Source: Actinomadura luteofluorescens (lineage in GTDB: Bacteria; Actinomycetota; Actinomycetes; Streptosporangiales; Streptosporangiaceae). Taken from it: a stretch of 64,000 bases of DNA. The notes below the pieces were generated by a model. It was not told the DNA's origin. It ran no database searches and saw nothing but the letters and a program-made list of their open reading frames with translations. The DNA lies in assembly GCF_013409365.1 (NCBI RefSeq), contig NZ_JACCBA010000001.1, positions 9,362,001 through 9,426,000 of the forward strand, read 5' to 3'. This document shows, one piece after another, positions 51,199 to 59,520 of the stretch. The position numbers were made by a program, and so were the translations under genes. The number at the start of each line of letters is the position of its first letter. Position 1 is the stretch's first letter.

Positions 51199-54120
51199 TC
51201 AGCGGCCCGACAGCTCCGCCGCCAGGCCCTGGAAGTCGGCCGCCGTCAGCGACAGCGCGCTGCCGATCGCCTGCGTGGCCTCCGCGCTGCCCAGATGCCG
51301 CGTCGCGGCCCGGTCCAGGTAGGCCTCCACGAGCCGCGCCCCGGCGAGCCGGCCCCGCGGGCGCAGCGAACCCACCTCGCGGTTCACCACCTCCCACGCG
51401 TCCGAACCCAGCCGCAGGCTGCGCTCCTCGGCCAGCAGCCGCACCAGCGCCGCGCGCGCCGGCGTCTCCGACAGGTCCGGCAGCCGCACCGCCCGCAGGT
51501 CCGTCACGAGTTCCGGCGACGCCGCCGACAGCTCTCCGACGCGGTCCGGCTCGCACGTGCCCAGCAGCGCCGTGTCGTTCACGCCCTCCAGCCGCGTCCG
51601 GTACAGCACCGACGCGTAGGCCGGGCCCTGAGACTCGTCCAGGATCAGCCCGTCCAGGCCGTCCAGCAGCAGGACGTGGCCCGCGTGCTCCTCCAGCGCC
51701 GCGCGCAGCCCGTCGGGACCGTGCTCGCGCAGGTCCTCGGCGTGGACGGCGTGGACCTCGCCGCTGGAGGCCTCCACCTCCGCCAGCGCCCGCGCCACCA
51801 TCCGCGCCAGCCGCCGCTGCCCGCTGGAGGGCGCGCCGATCAGCAGCAGCGCCGGCGCCGACGCGCTCGACACCTCCTGCCCGCGCAGCCGCCGCGCCCA
51901 CTTGCCGCGCCGCCGCACCTCGGTGACGACGCGCTCGATGTCGTCGGCGCCGCACAGGAACCGGACCCCGTAGGCCTCGGCGACCTGCGGGGCCTGCTCG
52001 GCCACGGGCGCGGGCGGCAGCGGGGGCGGCGGCTCGGGCACCGGGGCCGGGGGCGGCGGCAGATCCGCGTGCGGCGCGGGCGCCGGGACGGGGGAGGGCC
52101 GTGCGGGGGCCGGCGGCGCGTCGGATCCGGGCCACGCCGGGCCCGGGTCGAGCTGGGTGCGGAACGCGTCGGTGTCCAGCTGCGTCTGGTGCGGCTCCGA
52201 CGGCCACACCGGCTCGGGGACCGGCTCGCTCACCGGCGGCCGCTCGGGGGCCCGGTCCTGCGCCGGGGCGGGCGGCTCGGGCGCCGGGGGAGGCGGGATC
52301 CGCGGCGGCGGCACGTCCGACCCGAACGGGTCCGGCGACGAAGCGGGCGGCGGCGGGGCGGGCTCGTGGCGGTGCTGGTCGGTGCGTTGCTGCTCGCCGT
52401 GGGGCAGGTCGGGCGGGCCCTGCTCGTGGCGGGAGTCCCGCTCCGGCTGCGACCCCGGCGGGGGCGGCGGCGTGTACCGGAAGGGCGGCTCCAGCGAGGC
52501 CGGGGCGGGCGGTTCGGGCGCGGCGGGCGGAGGCACCGGCGGGGCGGCCGGGGGAGGGGCGGGCGCCACCGCCGGCGGCGGGCCCGGGGCCTCCTGCGCC
52601 GGCTCGGGCACCGGCGCGACCGGCTGGTCGGCGCCGGTGGCGGCGCGCTCGGCGGCCATGTGGGCGCGGGCGGCCTTGATGATGTCCCACGCCGACAGCT
52701 CGTCGGTGGAGGGCGGGGTGTGCATCGCGGGGGACGTCAGCTCCGCCGCGACCGCCTGCGGGACCGCGAACCCCGTCGCCGGAGGCGGCACCTGCGCCAG
52801 CCGGCACCACGTCAGCCCGAGGGTGTAGCTGGTGGCCAGCAGCGCGGCGAGGGCGTCGGAGTCGTCGCTGCGCAGCGCGTCGGGAAGGCGCCCGTCGCGC
52901 GGCCACAGCGACCGCAGCGGGTTGGCCGGATCGGTCAGGACCGCCTGCAGCGTGCGGGCGCTGTCGGCGTCCAGCCAGTGCTGCAGCGCCTGCAGCGCGC
53001 CCGGCGAGGCCTGCAGGTCGGCGGCCAGCACCGCGATCCCGGCGCGGCGGACCTCGTCGTGGCTGCGTCCCGCCGCGGCCGGGCGCGGCCCGGTCAGCCC
53101 CGCGACGATCTCCTGCAGGTCGTACAGGGCCAGGCGCAGGTACTCCCCGGGCGCGGTGTCGCGGACCATCGGGGTGGCGAACTCGGCGGGGCAGCGGCGC
53201 CGCCACTCCTGCAGGATCGCCTCGGGCCCGTACCGGACGGTGGCCATGTCCTGGTTGACCATCCGCAGCGACGCCGCCGTCACCGCGGCCAGCGCGTCGG
53301 CGCCGGGGCGGAACCGCGGGTCGGCCTGGAGCCCGGCGGCGACCTCGTACATGACGCGGGCGATGTGCGCGGCGCCGCCGCCGTCGCCCGCGCCGAGCCG
53401 GTGGACGTAGTAGCCGGCCAGGGTGGCGAAGTCCGGCGGCATCATCCAGTGCAGGTGCTCGGCCGAGGTGGTCAGGAACGGGATGAACGACTCGATCAGG
53501 GGGTGCTCGGTCAGCACCACCGGGGACCCCGCGCACCACAGCAGCGCGCCCCACGCGGCGGCGACGGTGCTGGGCGTGCCGGGCTGGAACATCGGGTCGC
53601 GCTGGGTGAACTGCTGCGGGTTCACCGCCAGCGCGGTGGTCAGGGCCTGGGAGATGCGGGCGACGACGGCGGTGTCGGGGACGGGCCCGAGGAACCCCAG
53701 CGGCGCCACGCGCCCGGCCGACAGGTCCGGGCCGGTGGGGAACAGCTGCGGCGGGACGGGCGGCGTCCCGGCGCCCTGGGGCGCGGGGACGGCGACGCGG
53801 CGGTCCTCGAACTGCGCGGGGGGCGGGCAGGGGTGCCAGGTGCCGTCCAGGCCGCACCGGTACCAGCGTCCCCACGCGCCGTACAGCCACCACTCGCCGG
53901 CGCCCCACAGCATCCGCGCGGCGATCTGCGCCGCCCGGTCGGCCGGCTGGGCGCTCTGCCACCACGGTGAGGCCACCAGCTCGCGCACGTTGCCCTCGAC
54001 CGAGGCGAACAGGTCGCCGCTCGGGCCCCCTCCGGTTCCGCCGGGCCCCGCCCCGGCCGACTGCCAGCTCATCCGGCGAATAGTAGTAGCAGCGGGCGTC
54101 GCGTCCGGCATCGCCCGCAT
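51199..54120 (-). CDS. Large proline-rich protein with a C-terminal degenerate AAA-type ATPase domain
   Basis: The product has up to 973 residues. An N-terminal part contains GEWWLYGAWGRWYRCGLDGT followed by WHPCPPP, then a helical domain to about residue 490. A Pro/Ala-rich linker runs from about 495 to 705. The C-terminal 250 residues resemble an AAA domain of the CbxX/EccA kind: LLLIGAPSSGQRRLARMVAR is in the Walker A place but has Gln for the Lys, HVLLLDGLDGLILDESQG in Walker B, and ALLGTCEPDRV in sensor 1. I do not recognise the family. Starts at 54120, 54111 or 54072 (MSWQSAG) are possible; none has a good ribosome site. Confidence 0.75.
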   Translation of the reverse strand: MRAMPDATPAATTIRRMSWQSAGAGPGGTGGGPSGDLFASVEGNVRELVASPWWQSAQPADRAAQIAARMLWGAGEWWLYGAWGRWYRCGLDGTWHPCPPPAQFEDRRVAVPAPQGAGTPPVPPQLFPTGPDLSAGRVAPLGFLGPVPDTAVVARISQALTTALAVNPQQFTQRDPMFQPGTPSTVAAAWGALLWCAGSPVVLTEHPLIESFIPFLTTSAEHLHWMMPPDFATLAGYYVHRLGAGDGGGAAHIARVMYEVAAGLQADPRFRPGADALAAVTAASLRMVNQDMATVRYGPEAILQEWRRRCPAEFATPMVRDTAPGEYLRLALYDLQEIVAGLTGPRPAAAGRSHDEVRRAGIAVLAADLQASPGALQALQHWLDADSARTLQAVLTDPANPLRSLWPRDGRLPDALRSDDSDALAALLATSYTLGLTWCRLAQVPPPATGFAVPQAVAAELTSPAMHTPPSTDELSAWDIIKAARAHMAAERAATGADQPVAPVPEPAQEAPGPPPAVAPAPPPAAPPVPPPAAPEPPAPASLEPPFRYTPPPPPGSQPERDSRHEQGPPDLPHGEQQRTDQHRHEPAPPPPASSPDPFGSDVPPPRIPPPPAPEPPAPAQDRAPERPPVSEPVPEPVWPSEPHQTQLDTDAFRTQLDPGPAWPGSDAPPAPARPSPVPAPAPHADLPPPPAPVPEPPPPLPPAPVAEQAPQVAEAYGVRFLCGADDIERVVTEVRRRGKWARRLRGQEVSSASAPALLLIGAPSSGQRRLARMVARALAEVEASSGEVHAVHAEDLREHGPDGLRAALEEHAGHVLLLDGLDGLILDESQGPAYASVLYRTRLEGVNDTALLGTCEPDRVGELSAASPELVTDLRAVRLPDLSETPARAALVRLLAEERSLRLGSDAWEVVNREVGSLRPRGRLAGARLVEAYLDRAATRHLGSAEATQAIGSALSLTAADFQGLAAELSGR

Positions 54121-54159
54121 TACGGGCCGGTATCCCGCCGTCGACGTGTAAGGAGCGTT

Positions 54160-55275
54160 ATGGCAGGATGCTCATTAGCCCGCCGGGGAGCGGGCTCGGC
54201 GGCACACCGCACGACCCCGGGGGTGAGGATGGACGGCGCCGCACGGACCCGCGCCTGGGGCCTGGCCCTGGCGGTCCTGTCCTCGGTGTGCTTCGGCGCG
54301 TCCGGGCCGTTCGGCAAGGCCCTCATCGAGGCAGGTCTCAGCCCCCTGCAGGCGGTGTGGCTGCGCATCGCGGTCGCCGCGCTGGTCCTGGCGCCGCTGC
54401 CGTTCCTGCTGCGCGGGCGTGCCGCCGCCCGCGGCCTGCGCCCCCACCTGCCCGCCCTGGCCGTGTACGGCCTGACCGGCGTCGCCGGATGCCAGGCGTT
54501 CTACTTCGTGGCCGCCTCCCGCCTTCCGGTCGGGGTGGCGATCCTGCTGGAGTTCAGCGGCCCCGTCATCGTGCTGGCGTGGCTGCGGCTGGTGCGCCGC
54601 GCCCCCGTGCACCGCACCGCCGCCGCCGGCGTCGCGATCGCCATGGTCGGCCTCGCCCTGGTCGTGCAGGTGTGGACGGGGCTGTCGCTCGACCCGATCG
54701 GCCTGGCCGCCGGGCTCGGCGCCGCCGCCTGCCAGGCCAGCTACTTCCTCATCGTCGACCGGCTGGCCGGGAAGGTCGACCCCGTCGTCATCACCTCGGC
54801 CGGCGCCGTCGTCGCCGCGCTCGCCCTCACCGCGCTGGCCGCGCCGTGGACGCTGCCCTGGCAGGTGCTGCCCGCCCCGGTGCCCGTCGCCGGGCACGCC
54901 GCGCCCGGCTGGGCGCTGGTCGCCTGGATCGGCCTGGTCAGCACCGTCCTGGCCTACCTCGCCGGCGTCGCCGGGCTGCAGCGCCTGTCGGCGCAGGTCG
55001 GCGGCGCCATCTGCTACACCGAGGCCGTCGCCGCCGCCCTCATCGCCTGGGCCGTCCTCGGGGAGCGCCTCACCGCCGCGCAGATGGCCGGCGGCGCGAT
55101 CGTGCTGGCCGGCGCCTACATCGCCCAGCGCGCCACCGTCGCCCACCCCGAGGTCCTGAACGCCGCCGCCGTCCCCGCGCACCGCCCGCCCGGCACCGCG
55201 CAGGGCGGCGGGACGAGCGGCGGGACGAGCGGCGGGACGGGCCCGCAGGCCCGGCCCGCCGCCCTGCCCCGGTGA
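54160..55275 (+). CDS. EamA/DMT-superfamily transporter
   Basis: The 371-residue membrane protein has about ten helices in two EamA repeats: VLSSVCFGASGPFGKALIEA, VAGCQAFYFVAASRLPVGVA, then GLGAAACQASYFLIVDRLAG and GAICYTEAVAAALIAWAVLG. It exports amino acids or other metabolites. The ATG at 54160 has AAGGAG four bases before it, although the first 25 residues are polar; GTG 54223 or ATG 54229 are alternatives. The C-terminal tail has a GGGTSGGTSGGTG repeat. It is divergent from the large AAA-like gene. Confidence 0.9.
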   Translation: MAGCSLARRGAGSAAHRTTPGVRMDGAARTRAWGLALAVLSSVCFGASGPFGKALIEAGLSPLQAVWLRIAVAALVLAPLPFLLRGRAAARGLRPHLPALAVYGLTGVAGCQAFYFVAASRLPVGVAILLEFSGPVIVLAWLRLVRRAPVHRTAAAGVAIAMVGLALVVQVWTGLSLDPIGLAAGLGAAACQASYFLIVDRLAGKVDPVVITSAGAVVAALALTALAAPWTLPWQVLPAPVPVAGHAAPGWALVAWIGLVSTVLAYLAGVAGLQRLSAQVGGAICYTEAVAAALIAWAVLGERLTAAQMAGGAIVLAGAYIAQRATVAHPEVLNAAAVPAHRPPGTAQGGGTSGGTSGGTGPQARPAALPR

Positions 55276-55285
55276 CCGGGCCGGG

Positions 55286-56182
55286 TCAGGCGTTCTCGCG
55301 GCGGAACCGGCGGGCGCCCAGCGCCACCGACGCCACCAGCAGCGCGACCGCCACCAGCGCCCCCTCCGCGACCGCCGCCGTCGCGTAGTCGCCCAGGAAC
55401 GCCGCCCGCGCGGCGTCCACCAAGTACCGGAACGGCGTGAACCGCGACACCACGTCCAGCCACCCCGGCGCCAGGCTCATCGGCAGCAGGATCCCCGACA
55501 GCAGCATCAGCGGCAGCGTCACCGACGACAGGATCGGAGCGAACGCGTCCTCGCTGCGCGTGCGCAGCGCCACCACGTAGGACAGGGACGCCACGCTCAC
55601 CGCCAGCGCCACCACCAGCGCCAGCCCGACGGCGATCCCGCCCACCGGGGCCCGCAGCCCCAGCGCCAGCCCGACCGCCACGACCACCGCGCCCTGGAAC
55701 GCGACCACGACGGTGTCGCGCAGCACCCGCCCCAGCAGCAGCGCGGTCCGGCTGGCCGGGGTGACCCGCAGCCGCTCCACCACCCCCGACCGCAGGTCCG
55801 CGATCAGACCGAACCCCGCGAACCCCGCGCCGAACAGCGCCAGCTGGATCAGGACCCCGGGCACGAACACCTGCCAGGCGCTGCCCGCGCCGAACCCGCG
55901 CACGTCGACCAGGTCCGACAGCAGCGGCCCGAACAGCACCAGGTACAGCAGCGGCTGCACCGCGCCGAACACCACCGCGACCTTGCTGCGCAGCGTCTGC
56001 CGCATGGAGCGCAGGAAGATCAGGCGAGTGTCGGACGCGACCCGCCCGAGGGCGGCGACCCGTCCGGGCGCCGCGGCCCGTCCGAGGGACGCGGACTCTT
56101 CACAGGACGCGGACTCTTCACAGGACGCGGACTCTTCACAGGACGCGGACTCTTCACAGGACGCGGACTCTTCATAGGGCAT
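55286..56182 (-). CDS. ABC-2 permease with an N-terminal EESASC repeat
   Basis: The 298-residue permease has six membrane segments and DrrB-family blocks: RLIFLRSMRQTLRSKVAVVF, AWQVFVPGVLIQLALFGAGF, VVERLRVTPASRTALLLGRV and LLSGILLPMSLAPGWLDVVS. Its first 30 residues are five tandem EESAS(C) units encoded by an 18-bp repeat (56087-56176), which is unusual and probably cytoplasmic. It works with the ATPase encoded just upstream (16 bases gap). Alternative downstream starts without the repeat have no ribosome site. Confidence 0.9.
   Translation of the reverse strand: MPYEESASCEESASCEESASCEESASCEESASLGRAAAPGRVAALGRVASDTRLIFLRSMRQTLRSKVAVVFGAVQPLLYLVLFGPLLSDLVDVRGFGAGSAWQVFVPGVLIQLALFGAGFAGFGLIADLRSGVVERLRVTPASRTALLLGRVLRDTVVVAFQGAVVVAVGLALGLRAPVGGIAVGLALVVALAVSVASLSYVVALRTRSEDAFAPILSSVTLPLMLLSGILLPMSLAPGWLDVVSRFTPFRYLVDAARAAFLGDYATAAVAEGALVAVALLVASVALGARRFRRENA
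56087..56176. repeat. Five tandem copies of an 18-bp repeat inside the ABC permease gene
   Basis: GGACGCGGACTCTTCACA is repeated exactly four times, and the fifth copy differs by one base (CATA for CACA). The unit length is a multiple of three, so copy-number change keeps the frame; on the minus strand each unit reads CEESAS. The repeat begins three codons after the start. Confidence 0.95.
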
Positions 56183-56198
56183 GGGGGGACTCCTCGGT

Positions 56199-57146
56199 TC
56201 AGGCCGCGTCGCGCAGCGAGCGGCCGGTGACGGTGAAGAACACGTCGTCCAGCGTGGGACGGGCCAGGTTCAGCGACGCCAGCTCCACCCCCGCGCCGTC
56301 CAGCGCGCGGATCAGGGACATCAGCGCCGTCTCGCCGTCCTCGACGGTCAGGCGCAGCGTCCCGCCGGACACCGCGGCCTCGCGGACGGCCGGATGCGCC
56401 GCCAGCGCCTTGCGGGCGCCCTCGACGCCGGCGGCCTCGGCCAGCTCCACCGTGACGACGTCCCCGGCGACGCGGCGCTTGAGCTCGGCGGGCGTGCCCT
56501 CGGCGACGATGCGGCCCCGGTCGATGATCAGCAGCCGGTCGCACAGCGCGTCGGCCTCGTCCAGGTAGTGCGTGGTGAGGAACACCGTCGCGCCGTCCCG
56601 GTCGCGCATGGCGCGGATGTGGTCCCACAGGTTGCCGCGGCTCTGCGGGTCCAGGCCCGTGGTCGGCTCGTCCAGGAACAGCAGCGGCGGGCGGTGCACC
56701 AGCCCGAGCGCGATGTCCAGGCGGCGGCGCTGCCCGCCCGACAGCGACCCCGCCGGGCGCGGCTCCAGGCCCTCCAGGTCCAGCCGCGCGCACAGCTTCG
56801 CGATCCGCGCGGACCGGTCGCGCACCCCGTACAGGCGGGCCTGCAGGTCCAGCTCCTCGGCGACCGGGACGCCCGGGTCGGCGCCGCCGCCCTGCGCGAC
56901 GTAGCCGATCCGGCGCCGCACCGCCGCCGGGTCGGCGCGCAGGTCGTGGCCGGCGACGGTCGCGGTGCCCGCCGTCGGTGCCAGCAGCGTCGTCAGCATC
57001 CGCAGCGTCGTGGTCTTGCCGGCCCCGTTGGGGCCGAGGAACCCGACGATCTCGCCGGGCGCGACCGACAGGTCCACGCCGCGGACGGCCTCGACCGTCC
57101 CGTGCCCGCCGGTGAAGGTGCGGGCGAGCCCGCGAGCCTCGATCAC
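56199..57146 (-). CDS. ABC transporter ATP-binding protein, DrrA type
   Basis: The 315-residue product has Walker A GPNGAGKTT, Q-loop YVAQGGG, signature LSGGQRRRLDIALG, Walker B LLFLDEPT and switch LTTHYLDEAD, with the DrrA C-terminal end RPTLDDVFFTVTG. GTG at 57146 was chosen because GGGAGG lies 6 bases before it. It drives the ABC-2 permease encoded 16 bases downstream. A possible -10 TACGCT is seen on the minus strand at 57180-57175. TetR control is likely. Confidence 0.93.
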   Translation of the reverse strand: MIEARGLARTFTGGHGTVEAVRGVDLSVAPGEIVGFLGPNGAGKTTTLRMLTTLLAPTAGTATVAGHDLRADPAAVRRRIGYVAQGGGADPGVPVAEELDLQARLYGVRDRSARIAKLCARLDLEGLEPRPAGSLSGGQRRRLDIALGLVHRPPLLFLDEPTTGLDPQSRGNLWDHIRAMRDRDGATVFLTTHYLDEADALCDRLLIIDRGRIVAEGTPAELKRRVAGDVVTVELAEAAGVEGARKALAAHPAVREAAVSGGTLRLTVEDGETALMSLIRALDGAGVELASLNLARPTLDDVFFTVTGRSLRDAA

Positions 57147-57193
57147 GTTGACCTCCCTCAGAACGATGGCCGCTAGCGTAACCCCAATTTTGC

Positions 57194-57233
57194 AGTCACA
57201 CCAAGTTTTCAGTGACACCAGTGAAGGTATATT
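57194..57233. promoter_or_regulatory. Operator and promoter between the ABC exporter and tetR
   Basis: AGTCACACCA (57194-57203) and AGTGACACCA (57211-57220) form near-identical direct repeats, and GTCAC/GTGAC also form an inverted pair. TATATT (57228-57233) is an excellent -10 and would start transcription at about the ATG at 57241, so the tetR mRNA is probably leaderless. Confidence 0.6.
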
Positions 57234-57240
57234 CCTGTGC

Positions 57241-57990
57241 ATGGCTGAGGACCACGTCCCCGACGCAGCGCCGGAACTGGGACTGCGGGAACGCAAGAAG
57301 CGCGAGACGCGGCGCCGCATCGCCGACATCGCCACCGGCCTGTTCATGACCCGCGGGTTCGACAACGTCACCATCGCCGACGTCGCCCGCACCGCCGACG
57401 TGTCGGTCAACACCGTCTTCAACTACTTCAGGACCAAGGAGGACCTGTTCTTCGACCGGCAGGACGAGATCATCGAGGCCGCCGGGCGCGACTTCCGCGA
57501 CCGCCGCCCCGGCGAGGGCGCCGTGGCGCTGTTCCGCCGCCGCTTCTTCGAGGGCCTGGACGCCCGCGCCCACCAGACCGCCTTCCACGAGGGCGCGGAG
57601 GTCTGGACCCGCACCGTCCGCGACAGCCCCGCCCTCATGGCCCGCCAGCGCGAGATCGGCCGCCAGGCCCAGGACCGCCTCGCCGACCTGCTCGCCGAGG
57701 CCACCGGCGCCGGCCCCGACGACATCGCCCCCCGCGCCGCCGCCGCCATGATCTTCGCCGTGCAGAACACGCTCGTCGAGCAGATCGCCGACCGCAAGAC
57801 CGCGGGGGAGACCCTCCAGGAGATGGCCGAGGACGTCTACGCCGCCGCGGCCCGCGCCTTCGACCTGCTCGAACACGGCCTCGGCCACTACGCCGCCGCC
57901 CCCGCCGCCGCCACGGCCGGCACTCCGGACGACCCCCGGGCCGACCCCGCGGCAGGCGCCGGCGTCGAAAGCCCGGCCGCCGGAAATTGA
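57241..57990 (+). CDS. TetR-family regulator of the ABC exporter
   Basis: The 249-residue protein has a canonical HTH: VTIADVARTADVSVNTVFNY with FRTKEDLFFDR after it, preceded by LRERKKRETRRRIADIATGL. The C-terminal 190 residues are helical with an Ala/Pro-rich tail. It faces the ABC ATPase gene across 94 bases containing repeats, so it is the probable repressor of that exporter. ATG at 57241 directly follows the predicted transcription start. Confidence 0.9.
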   Translation: MAEDHVPDAAPELGLRERKKRETRRRIADIATGLFMTRGFDNVTIADVARTADVSVNTVFNYFRTKEDLFFDRQDEIIEAAGRDFRDRRPGEGAVALFRRRFFEGLDARAHQTAFHEGAEVWTRTVRDSPALMARQREIGRQAQDRLADLLAEATGAGPDDIAPRAAAAMIFAVQNTLVEQIADRKTAGETLQEMAEDVYAAAARAFDLLEHGLGHYAAAPAAATAGTPDDPRADPAAGAGVESPAAGN

Positions 57991-58045
57991 GTGTCGGCCC
58001 ACCGCAGATCATTCCTAGACTTCATGGTTGCGGAGGCCAACAACC

Positions 58046-59392
58046 ATGGACACCCCCACGCTCCTTGCCCACCTGCACCACCACGACACGGCCCTGAGCC
58101 TGCCCCGGGGCGCCTGCCTGCGCTGGGACGACGCGGACCTGCACCGCGCCGCGCACACCGGCGACCCCGAGGGCTACGCCCTGCTCGGCCTGGCACCCGG
58201 CGTGCGGCCCTGGCAGCGCGCCCGCGTGCTGCTGCAGATCCTGGCCGCCTCCCAGGCCGGCCTGGACGACCGCGCCCGCGCCGTGCAGGCCCGCGTCGCC
58301 CGCGTCCTGACCCTGGGCCTGCCGCCCGCCCACGTCATCACCGTCCTGCTCGCGCTGCGGCGGCTGCGCGCCAACCACAAGCACACCACCCGCACCGCGC
58401 TGCGGTTCGTCCTGGAGCACCCCGCCGCCGACGCGCTCATCGCCGCGCGCCGCCCCGCCCTGCGCGACTGCTTCGAGCACGCCCTCGGCGCCGCCACCGC
58501 CCGCGGCTGCGCCGGCCGCATCGCCGGCGGCGACACCGCCTCGGACTACCTCCAGCGGCGCCTGCTGCGCTTCCTCACAGACCCCGCCGCCGCGCCCGCC
58601 CGCGTCCAGGCCCTCTACGACGCCGGCAAGGCCGCGGCCGCCACCCCGGGCGGCGACCACACCGCGGTGGGGGAGCCGGTGCTGCCCGTCGACACCGCCC
58701 GCCGGCGGCCCGCCACCATCACCGCCACCAACCGTGGCGACATCGCCGCCACCCTCGTCCACCTCTACCGGGGCGGGCCGTCCGAAGACCTCTACGCCGC
58801 CCTCGGCCGCTACGTCGGCGCCGCCGCCGCGGCGTTCCCCCGCTTCACCGGCACCGTCGCGCTCGTCCTGGACGCCTCGGCGTCCATGCGCGGCTACGGC
58901 GACCGCGAATGGGCCGCGCTGTCCCAGGCCGCCGCGCTGCGCATGGTGCTGTCGCAGGTGTGCGCCCGGCTGGAGGTCATCGAGACCGGCGGCGACGAAC
59001 GCGCTCCCCGCGGCGCCACCGACCTCGCCACCGGCGTCCTGGACGCCCTGGGCGCCGGCCCCGACCTGGTCGCCGTCGTCTCCGACGGCTACGAGAACGT
59101 CTTCCCCGGCGACCTGGCCAGGGTCGTGGCGAGCCTGCCCGGCGCCGGCGTCACCACCCCCGTGGTGTTCTGCCACGCCCTGTTCACCAGCAGCGACGAC
59201 CTGACGCTGCGGCGCCCCGCCCCGTCCCTGCCACAGCGCGGCTTCTGGCACCAGGACGACTTCGCCGAACTGCTGCCCTGGATGTTCGGGCACTGCGAGG
59301 CCGGCGCGCCCTGGCTGCGCGCCGCCCTGCACGACCGCCTGGACGCCCTCGACCGGCAGGCCGACACCCTCACCGCCCGCATCGCCGCCTGA
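58046..59392 (+). CDS. Helical-repeat plus vWA-domain protein (possibly Ro/TROVE-like)
   Basis: The 448-residue product has an alpha-helical N-terminal part (residues about 20-220; ARVLLQILAASQAGLDDRAR, HVITVLLALRRLRANHKHTT). A C-terminal von Willebrand A domain has a full MIDAS: TVALVLDASASMRGYGD (DxSxS), GATDLATGV (Thr) and VAVVSDGYENV (Asp). Helical repeats followed by a metal-binding vWA is the plan of Ro60/TROVE RNA-binding proteins, but I cannot show homology. ATG at 58046 follows GGAGG by 10 bases. The ARPP-1-like gene follows after 128 bases on the same strand, so they probably form a pair. Confidence 0.8.
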   Translation: MDTPTLLAHLHHHDTALSLPRGACLRWDDADLHRAAHTGDPEGYALLGLAPGVRPWQRARVLLQILAASQAGLDDRARAVQARVARVLTLGLPPAHVITVLLALRRLRANHKHTTRTALRFVLEHPAADALIAARRPALRDCFEHALGAATARGCAGRIAGGDTASDYLQRRLLRFLTDPAAAPARVQALYDAGKAAAATPGGDHTAVGEPVLPVDTARRRPATITATNRGDIAATLVHLYRGGPSEDLYAALGRYVGAAAAAFPRFTGTVALVLDASASMRGYGDREWAALSQAAALRMVLSQVCARLEVIETGGDERAPRGATDLATGVLDALGAGPDLVAVVSDGYENVFPGDLARVVASLPGAGVTTPVVFCHALFTSSDDLTLRRPAPSLPQRGFWHQDDFAELLPWMFGHCEAGAPWLRAALHDRLDALDRQADTLTARIAA

Positions 59393-59423
59393 ACCGCCCA
59401 CCCGCACCGGCACGCGCCGCGCC

Positions 59424-59459
59424 GCCCACACGCCCGCCCACACGCCCGCCCACACGCGA
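59424..59459 (+). repeat. Three tandem 12-base units in the vWA/ARPP-1 spacer
   Basis: GCCCACACGCCC is repeated at 59424, 59436 and 59448 (the third ends CGA). It lies 31 bases after the vWA gene stop in a C-rich spacer and may affect transcription between the two genes. Confidence 0.75.
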
Positions 59460-59520
59460 CCCGCACGCCCTTTGCGTGCCCGCCGCACGCCCGCCGACAC
59501 CGACCCGAAGGGAGCACCGC

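Noticed and set aside
51295..53970. Plus-strand 891-codon Arg/Gly-rich frame
   Set aside because: Antisense shadow of the proline-rich AAA-like gene.
56087..56176. CRISPR array
   Set aside because: The units are directly adjacent without spacers and lie inside a coding frame; it is a protein-coding tandem repeat.
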